NCBI GenBank assembly: GCA_019119595.1
Contig: DWWS01000027.1
Span: 39,747-103,746 of the forward strand
Length of the DNA: 64,000 bases
From: Candidatus Eisenbergiella merdavium
Lineage (GTDB): Bacteria; Bacillota; Clostridia; Lachnospirales; Lachnospiraceae
Direction: 5' to 3'
Shown here: positions 59,564 through 64,000 of the stretch, piece after piece
Layout of the letters: each line of letters starts with the position of its first letter
Numbering within the stretch: the first letter of the stretch is position 1
Notes under the pieces: model-generated
Told to the model about the DNA's origin: nothing
Databases searched by the model: none
Seen by the model: only the letters and a program-made list of their open reading frames with translations
Translations under genes and position numbers: made by a program

Positions 59564-61296
59564 GATGCACTCTCCTCCCTGTCCATCTGGGAATAGCAGA
59601 TCTCCCGGTATGCCTCGCAGCTTATCAGAAGCTCGTCGTGGCTTCCCTTTCCAACGATCCTTCCCTCGTCCATGACCACGATCAGGTCGGCCTCCATGAC
59701 GGAGCTGATGCGCTGTGCGATGATCAGCTTCGTGGTTTCCTTCAGCGTCGTGGAAAAGCTCTCCCGGATCTTCGCCTCCGTCGCCGTGTCCACCGCGCTG
59801 GTGGAATCGTCCAGGATCAGGATCCGGGGCTTTTTCAAAAGGGCTCTGGCGATGCACAGGCGCTGCTTCTGTCCGCCGGAAACATTCACGCCGCCCTGTC
59901 CCAGACTGGTCTCATAGCCGTCCGGGAAGGTGGATAAAAAGGCGTCGGCCTGGGCGGCCTGCGCCGCCTGCCGGATCTCCTCATGGGTGGCGTTCTCGTC
60001 TCCCCAGAGCAGATTTTCCTCCACCGTACCGGAAAACAGCACATTTTTCTGAAGCACCATTCCCACGCCCTCGCGCAGATGCTTCAGGGAATAGTCCCGC
60101 ACATTGACGCCGTCCACCAGGATCTGCCCCTCGTCCGCGTCATACAGCCGCGGGATCATGGACACCAGGGTAGTCTTTCCGCAGCCCGTTGAGCCGATGA
60201 TCCCCACCGTCTGCCCCGGCTCTATGGTCAGGCTGACGTCGTCCAGCACCTTTTCCCGGCTGTCCTTATAATACCGGAAGGACACATGCTGAAATTCGAT
60301 GCGTCCCCGCTCCACCTTTTTTTCCTTCTGCCGCGCGTCGTCGTCCGTCAGATCCACCTGCGTATCCAGAACCTCGTTGATGCGCTTCGCGCTGGCGATG
60401 GCGCGGGAGCTCTGCAGGAACACCATGGCCAGCATCATCAGAGACATGAGCACCTGCACGATATAGGTGGTGAACGCGGTCAGATTGCCCACCGGCATAT
60501 CTCCCACGAGCACTTCCTGTCCCCCAAGCCATACCACGGCCAGAGTGGTCACATTCATGAAAAAGGCCATGAGAGGCATCTGCAGGATCACCACCTTAAA
60601 AGCCTTCAGGCTGGACTCCTTCAGATCCCCGTTGGAGCTTAAGAACCGTTCCTCCTCATAATCCCCCCGCACGAAGGACTTGATCACGCGCACGTTCTGC
60701 AGGCATTCCTGAATATTGGAATTGACCCGGTCCAGCTTTTTCTGCATGGTGGTAAATCTGGGGAAGGCCACCCGCATGATCCCTGCGATGGTAACGACCA
60801 TAACGGGAAGAATGACCAGAAAAATGCGCGCAAGCCCCGGATTCATGGTCACCGCCATGATGATCGCCCCGATCAGCATGCCCGGCGCGCGCAGCATCAT
60901 GCGAAGCCCCATCATGATCAGGTTCTGCACCTGAGTGATATCGTTGGTGAGGCGGGTCACCAGGGAGCCCGTAGAAAAGCTGTCGATGTTGTGAAAAGAA
61001 AATTTCTGCACCTGTTTAAAGCAGTCGTTTCTCAGATCCGCCCCGAAGCTGATGGAGGCTTTGGACGCAAACCAGGCTCCTCCGATCCCGCCGCCCATCA
61101 TGATAAAGGCGGTGGCGATCATGATGCCGCCTGTCCGGATGATATAGGCCACATCATGATTCGCCGCCCCCACGTTGATGATCTGCGCCATCAGCGCGGG
61201 CAGGACCACCTCTCCCACCACCTCGGTGATCATCAGGATCGGTCCGAGTATGAACGCATAAAGATAGGGCTTTACATATTTCCAGTACCGTTTCAT
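59560..61296 (-). CDS. ABC exporter subunit A with degenerate Walker B
   Basis: The 578-aa subunit has six membrane segments and an ATPase domain. Walker A is GSTGCGKTT near 368, the signature VSGGQKQRLCIARALL near 473 and Walker B ILILDDSTSAVD near 497, with Asp in place of the catalytic Glu. This asymmetry is typical of heterodimeric drug exporters of the BmrCD/TM287-288 kind. It overlaps the MarR gene by 4 bases (ATGA). Confidence 0.93.
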   Translation of the reverse strand: MKRYWKYVKPYLYAFILGPILMITEVVGEVVLPALMAQIINVGAANHDVAYIIRTGGIMIATAFIMMGGGIGGAWFASKASISFGADLRNDCFKQVQKFSFHNIDSFSTGSLVTRLTNDITQVQNLIMMGLRMMLRAPGMLIGAIIMAVTMNPGLARIFLVILPVMVVTIAGIMRVAFPRFTTMQKKLDRVNSNIQECLQNVRVIKSFVRGDYEEERFLSSNGDLKESSLKAFKVVILQMPLMAFFMNVTTLAVVWLGGQEVLVGDMPVGNLTAFTTYIVQVLMSLMMLAMVFLQSSRAIASAKRINEVLDTQVDLTDDDARQKEKKVERGRIEFQHVSFRYYKDSREKVLDDVSLTIEPGQTVGIIGSTGCGKTTLVSMIPRLYDADEGQILVDGVNVRDYSLKHLREGVGMVLQKNVLFSGTVEENLLWGDENATHEEIRQAAQAAQADAFLSTFPDGYETSLGQGGVNVSGGQKQRLCIARALLKKPRILILDDSTSAVDTATEAKIRESFSTTLKETTKLIIAQRISSVMEADLIVVMDEGRIVGKGSHDELLISCEAYREICYSQMDREESAS

Positions 61297-61781
61297 TCCT
61301 TCATCCCCTCCTTTTTCTCCGTTTTTTCCGTCTTATCCATCTTCTGCTCCGCCCGTTCCATATTTTCCTTCGCCCGTCTTAAAAATCCGGCAAACTGCTC
61401 CAGCTCCCCGTCGCTGAAGCCCTCGAAGAACAGCTCGTCCGTCTCCGCGAAAAGAAGGAGGCTCCGGCTGACCACCGCTTTCCCCTTTTCCGTGATCCGC
61501 ACATGGTTCACACGGCTGTCCAGCCGGTCCGTCTGGCGTTCAATGTATCCGCCCTTCTCCAGCTTTTTCAGGGAAACCGCGATGGCCGCGGCGGAAACCC
61601 CGAATTTTCCCGCAAGCTCCATCTGGGAACAAGCGTGGTTCCGGTCCAGCTCCATCAAAAGACGATGCTGCGTCGGGAACACGCCCGTGTGCGAAACGAC
61701 CCGTTCCAGATAGCGGTGGAACAGCCCCTCCGTTTTCCCAAGAAGCGCTATGGTATCACGCATAACCCATTTCCTGTCCAT
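61293..61781 (-). CDS. MarR-family transcription regulator
   Basis: The 162-aa protein has a winged helix: CSQMELAGKFGVSAAAIAVS near 51-70 and the wing in RQTDRLDSRVNHVRITEKGK near 82-101. The tail is Lys/Glu-rich. It is the first gene of the exporter operon, so it most likely represses its own promoter until a substrate binds. GGGAGGAAAA precedes the ATG. Confidence 0.92.
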   Translation of the reverse strand: MDRKWVMRDTIALLGKTEGLFHRYLERVVSHTGVFPTQHRLLMELDRNHACSQMELAGKFGVSAAAIAVSLKKLEKGGYIERQTDRLDSRVNHVRITEKGKAVVSRSLLLFAETDELFFEGFSDGELEQFAGFLRRAKENMERAEQKMDKTEKTEKKEGMKE

Positions 61782-61841
61782 TTTTCCTCCCGTATCCCGC
61801 AGCGGACGGGCCGCAGGATAAAAATACTTATCTGGTTAATT

Positions 61842-61870
61842 ATTTTATCAGGGTGGACAGAGCCTGTCAA
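61842..61870 (-). promoter_or_regulatory. Promoter of the MarR-exporter operon
   Basis: TTGACA (61865-61870) and TAAAAT (61842-61847) are 17 bases apart. Just downstream lies ACTTATCTGGTTAATT, an AT-rich imperfect repeat that may be the MarR site. Confidence 0.8.
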
Positions 61871-61899
61871 TTTTTCTGAAAAAAGAATGCCTCTAAACT

Positions 61900-61956
61900 G
61901 GTATGGTCAAAAAGATATAAAATGGTACTTTTTATCATACCACTTTTCCGTATAAT
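61900..61956 (+). promoter_or_regulatory. Activator-type promoter of the ECF S-component gene
   Basis: GGTATGGTCAAAAAG (61900-61914) and CTTTTTATCATACC (61928-61941) form a near-perfect inverted repeat. A perfect TATAAT follows at 61951-61956, and no -35 box is present at the right distance. The repeat occupies the -35 region, which suggests an activator. A PdxR-like regulator would fit the vitamin B6 genes downstream, but none is encoded here. Confidence 0.55.
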
Positions 61957-61967
61957 AAGATGCATAC

Positions 61968-62075
61968 ACGTAAGCGGGGCGGACGGATTCCGGAGCCGTT
62001 CCGAATATGGACCGCCGCGCGTGCCGGAGCTTCCAGAGCCGGAATGCTTCATTCATAAATTTGGAGGAGATTGTT
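61968..62075 (+). promoter_or_regulatory. GC-rich structured leader of the ECF S-component gene
   Basis: The 110-nt leader can pair GGCGG (about 61979) with CCGCC (about 62010), enclosing CGG/CCG pairs, and holds a second GCCGGA/TCCAG-GCCGGAATG hairpin before GGAGGAG. I recognise no known vitamin riboswitch. It could be an unknown regulatory RNA. Confidence 0.4.
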
Positions 62076-62681
62076 ATGAGAAATGAAAAGATTCAGAAGC
62101 TGGTTATGACGGGCGTCTTTGCCGCCCTTTCCTATGTGGTATTCACCTTTCTGCAGATCAAGATCAGTCTGCCCGGCGGCGACGCCACGTCCATCCACCT
62201 TGGGAACGCGGTCTGCGTGCTGGGCGCGCTGATCCTTGGCGGGCTGTACGGCGGCATCGGCGGCTCCATCGGCATGACCATCGGCGATCTGTTCGATCCC
62301 GTCTATGTGGTCTACGCGCCGAAGACCTTTATCCTGAAGCTGTGCATCGGCCTGATCACCGGGCTCATCGCGCACCGTCTGGGGCGCATCACCCATACGT
62401 CGGATAAAAAGAAGATCCTGCTGTGGACGATCCTGGCCGCTGTGGGCGGGCTGGTCTTCAACATGATCGCGGATCCGCTGGTGGGCTATTACTACAAGCT
62501 GCTCATCCTGGGCAAGCCCGCCGCCGACATTACCCTGGCCTGGAACATCGCTTCCACCTCCATCAACGCCGTCCTTTCGGCCATCGTATCCGTTGCGGTC
62601 TACATGGCCCTGCGTCCCGCCCTGCAGAAGACCGGATTTTTCTGGAAGATCGGGAAGGATGCGGAGCATTCGGAGCAATAA
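62076..62681 (+). CDS. ECF transporter S component, probable vitamin B6 type
   Basis: The 201-aa protein has five or six membrane segments and the ECF S-component start LVMTGVFAALSYVVFTFLQI, then GDATSIHLGNAVCVLGALIL near 33 and GGSIGMTIGDLFDPVYVVYA near 64. It captures a substrate for an energising module encoded elsewhere. The kinase for pyridoxal-type vitamers lies 175 bases downstream, so pyridoxine or a relative is the likely substrate. GGAGGAG precedes the ATG. Confidence 0.82.
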   Translation: MRNEKIQKLVMTGVFAALSYVVFTFLQIKISLPGGDATSIHLGNAVCVLGALILGGLYGGIGGSIGMTIGDLFDPVYVVYAPKTFILKLCIGLITGLIAHRLGRITHTSDKKKILLWTILAAVGGLVFNMIADPLVGYYYKLLILGKPAADITLAWNIASTSINAVLSAIVSVAVYMALRPALQKTGFFWKIGKDAEHSEQ

Positions 62682-62709
62682 TGCAATTATAAAAGGAAGA
62701 AAAAATCCC

Positions 62710-62753
62710 GCAGATCCGGCGCATGCCTTCCATGACAGCGCCGGAATTTTTTA
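62710..62753 (+). terminator. Terminator after the ECF gene
   Basis: CCGGCGC (62716-62722) pairs with GCGCCGG (62738-62744), followed by AATTTTTT. Confidence 0.85.
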
Positions 62754-62805
62754 TCCGGATCTTTATCCTTTACTGTGGAGAAAATGCCTATGGAAGAAAG
62801 CCGTT

Positions 62806-62820
62806 CATTCTGCTATAATT
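62806..62820 (+). promoter_or_regulatory. Extended -10 promoter of the kinase gene
   Basis: TGCTATAAT, an extended -10 element with TG one base before TATAAT, lies about 40 bases before the start at 62857. No good -35 box is seen, as is usual for this promoter type. Confidence 0.5.
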
Positions 62821-62856
62821 GCAACGAAAGTATCAGGTAAAAAAGGAGCCTTTCAC

Positions 62857-63744
62857 ATGCGGCAACAAACGCAAACGGAAGGAAGGGACAAAAGCCTTCG
62901 TATTCCGAAAAAAATAGCCATGATCAACGATATCGCCGGCTACGGGCGCTGCTCCGCCACCGAGTCGATCCCCATCATCAGCGCCATGAAGGTTCAGGTC
63001 TGCCCGGTGCCCACCTCCATTTTTTCCAATCACACCGGATTTCCCGTCCACTTCATGCACGACTGCACGCCCTGGCTTGGGGAATATCTGGCAAAATGGA
63101 AGGAGCTGGGCTTCCGGTTCGACGCGGTCTACTGCGGCTTTCTGGGGAGCGCGGCCCAGGTGGATATTGTAAGGGAGTTTCTGGCCCAGTGGCCGGACGT
63201 TCCCTTCATTCTGGATCCGGTGATGGGCGATCACGGCAGGGCCTACCGGACGGTCACGCCGGAGCACTGCGAGGGGCTGAAGGCCCTTCTGTCCCGCGCG
63301 TCCATCATCACTCCGAACATCACGGAGGCCTGTCTGCTTACGGGCACGCCATACCGGGAAAGCGGCTGGGAGGCGGACGAGCTGAGTCTGCTCGCCAGAC
63401 AGCTTCACGCCATGGGGCCCGATCAGGTGGTGATCACGGGGCTTCGGGAAGGGGAGGACTATATCAACCTCATCTCCGAGCGGGCGGACGGCCTGGCGAC
63501 ACGGATCAGCAGGACGCCCACCGCGGGCCACTCCTGGCACGGCACCGGGGATATCTTCGCCTCCATCATCGCCGCGGACGCGGTGAACGGCGTTCCCTTC
63601 GCCGATTCGGTGGAGAAGGCCGCTTCCTTTGTGCGCGCCTGCATCAGCGCTTCCATCCGGCTCGGCATTCCGGAATCGGAGGGCGTATGCTTTGAAAACT
63701 TCCTCGGCCGGCTTGCCGACGGGGACTTTTCCTTTGACGATTAA
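62857..63744 (+). CDS. pdxY: Pyridoxamine/pyridoxal kinase
   Basis: The 295-aa ribokinase-fold enzyme phosphorylates vitamin B6 forms. It has AMINDIAGYGRCSATESIPI near 22, VPTSIFSNHTGFP near 50, DPVMGDHGRAY near 126 and the ATP/anion-hole end AGHSWHGTGDIFASI near 225, with the catalytic Asp in GTGD. I chose the ATG at 62857 (AAAAGGAG upstream). It follows the ECF S component, forming an uptake and salvage unit although a terminator separates them. Confidence 0.9.
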   Translation: MRQQTQTEGRDKSLRIPKKIAMINDIAGYGRCSATESIPIISAMKVQVCPVPTSIFSNHTGFPVHFMHDCTPWLGEYLAKWKELGFRFDAVYCGFLGSAAQVDIVREFLAQWPDVPFILDPVMGDHGRAYRTVTPEHCEGLKALLSRASIITPNITEACLLTGTPYRESGWEADELSLLARQLHAMGPDQVVITGLREGEDYINLISERADGLATRISRTPTAGHSWHGTGDIFASIIAADAVNGVPFADSVEKAASFVRACISASIRLGIPESEGVCFENFLGRLADGDFSFDD

Positions 63745-63758
63745 GAACGGAGAATACC

Positions 63759-64000
63759 ATGAATAAAAAAGAGATCCTGGAGATCAGGAAGCAGTATACA
63801 CACGAAAGATGCAGCATTTCACGCATCTGCACCTGCTATGTGGATGGGGAAAAGAACATAAAGACCACCATGAAGGAGGCCTTTCTTTCCCTTCCCGAGG
63901 AGGAGACGTTCAAATATTTCAATATTTTCAAGCAGACCCTTTCCGGTACGCTGGGAAAGAATCTTCTGAATCTGGAGTTTCCTCTGGATGCGGAGAATCC
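63759..64000 (+). CDS. DUF4317 protein, start only
   Basis: The first 80 codons read MNKKEILEIRKQYTHERCSI, then CTCYVDGEKNIKTTMKEAF and FKYFNIFKQTLSGTLGKNLL, matching DUF4317, a family of Firmicutes with unknown function. CGGAG precedes the ATG at 63759. The gene runs off the window end. Confidence 0.85.
   Translation, partial: MNKKEILEIRKQYTHERCSISRICTCYVDGEKNIKTTMKEAFLSLPEEETFKYFNIFKQTLSGTLGKNLLNLEFPLDAEN

Noticed and set aside
61968..62075. Tetrahydrofolate or other known vitamin riboswitch before the ECF gene
   Set aside because: The sequence is structured but does not show the conserved cores I know, so it is left as an unassigned leader.
1..64000. CRISPR arrays, insertion sequences, rRNA operons or replication origin
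   Set aside because: No regularly spaced direct repeats with unique spacers, no transposase genes, no rRNA sequence and no DnaA-box cluster were found by reading.

Overview
The window looks like the chromosome of an anaerobic Clostridia, most likely a Lachnospiraceae-type gut bacterium. The base composition is mid-50s % G+C by eye. The gene set fits: pyruvate:ferredoxin oxidoreductase, a group-B-like [FeFe] hydrogenase, a rubredoxin/glutamate-synthase fusion, DUF1540, DUF4317, C_GCAxxG_C_C and SEC-C proteins, pectin-degrading enzymes, and an IF3 gene starting at AUU. No species name can be given from sequence alone.

Layout. 1-9.4 kb: divergent argC/argG with two clear promoters, a DUF1294 membrane protein, a LytTR-like response regulator, a fumarate reductase/succinate dehydrogenase-type operon (membrane anchor, flavoprotein, iron-sulfur subunit) and an ABC exporter. 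9.4-12.8 kb: GH105 unsaturated glycuronyl hydrolase, aldo/keto reductase and a LysR regulator. 12.8-17.5 kb: a decayed, partly AT-rich stretch with an aldo/keto reductase remnant, a Panacea-type toxin-antitoxin pair, an orphan ribbon-helix-helix protein, a broken LysR gene, a broken phosphonoacetate-hydrolase-like gene and a frameshifted flavodoxin. 17.5-21.5 kb: TVP38-family membrane protein, divergent TetR regulator, radical SAM/SPASM protein and a TM-helix-repeat channel. 21.6-25.3 kb: rubredoxin-glutamate synthase fusion, SGNH hydrolase, and infC-rpmI-rplT with a leader attenuator. 25.5-29.5 kb: a B12/iron-type ABC importer ending in a corrinoid adenosyltransferase-like gene. 29.6-38 kb: a membrane glycosyltransferase, the hydrogenase, nifJ and a divergent LysR gene. 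38.3-43 kb: C_GCAxxG_C_C and SEC-C proteins, an aminoglycoside 6-adenylyltransferase, GH28 pectinase and a polysaccharide deacetylase. 43.2-48.7 kb: an accessory cluster with an ABC exporter behind a putative leader peptide, an AbrB/RelE-type toxin-antitoxin pair, a second Panacea pair and a MATE exporter with a terminator in its leader. 48.7-55.7 kb: lipoprotein, exodeoxyribonuclease III, YigZ, class A PBP, a lone tyrosine recombinase and tRNA-Thr. 55.8-64 kb: a second membrane glycosyltransferase, a MarR-controlled heterodimeric ABC exporter, an ECF S component with a pyridoxamine kinase, and the start of a DUF4317 gene.

Two signals stand out beyond ordinary annotation. First, a family of imperfect leader repeats sits directly upstream of start codons of unrelated genes. 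Two full copies before frd genes and one before exoA share the same fold: a hairpin whose loop can pair with a strand next to the Shine-Dalgarno site, with a stable second hairpin between. The loop/strand pairing shows a compensatory change between copies. Three shorter copies keep only part of it. Second, the 43-49 kb accessory cluster stacks three toxin-antitoxin or resistance-type modules, each with a near-consensus promoter and its own palindrome, hairpin or leader peptide.
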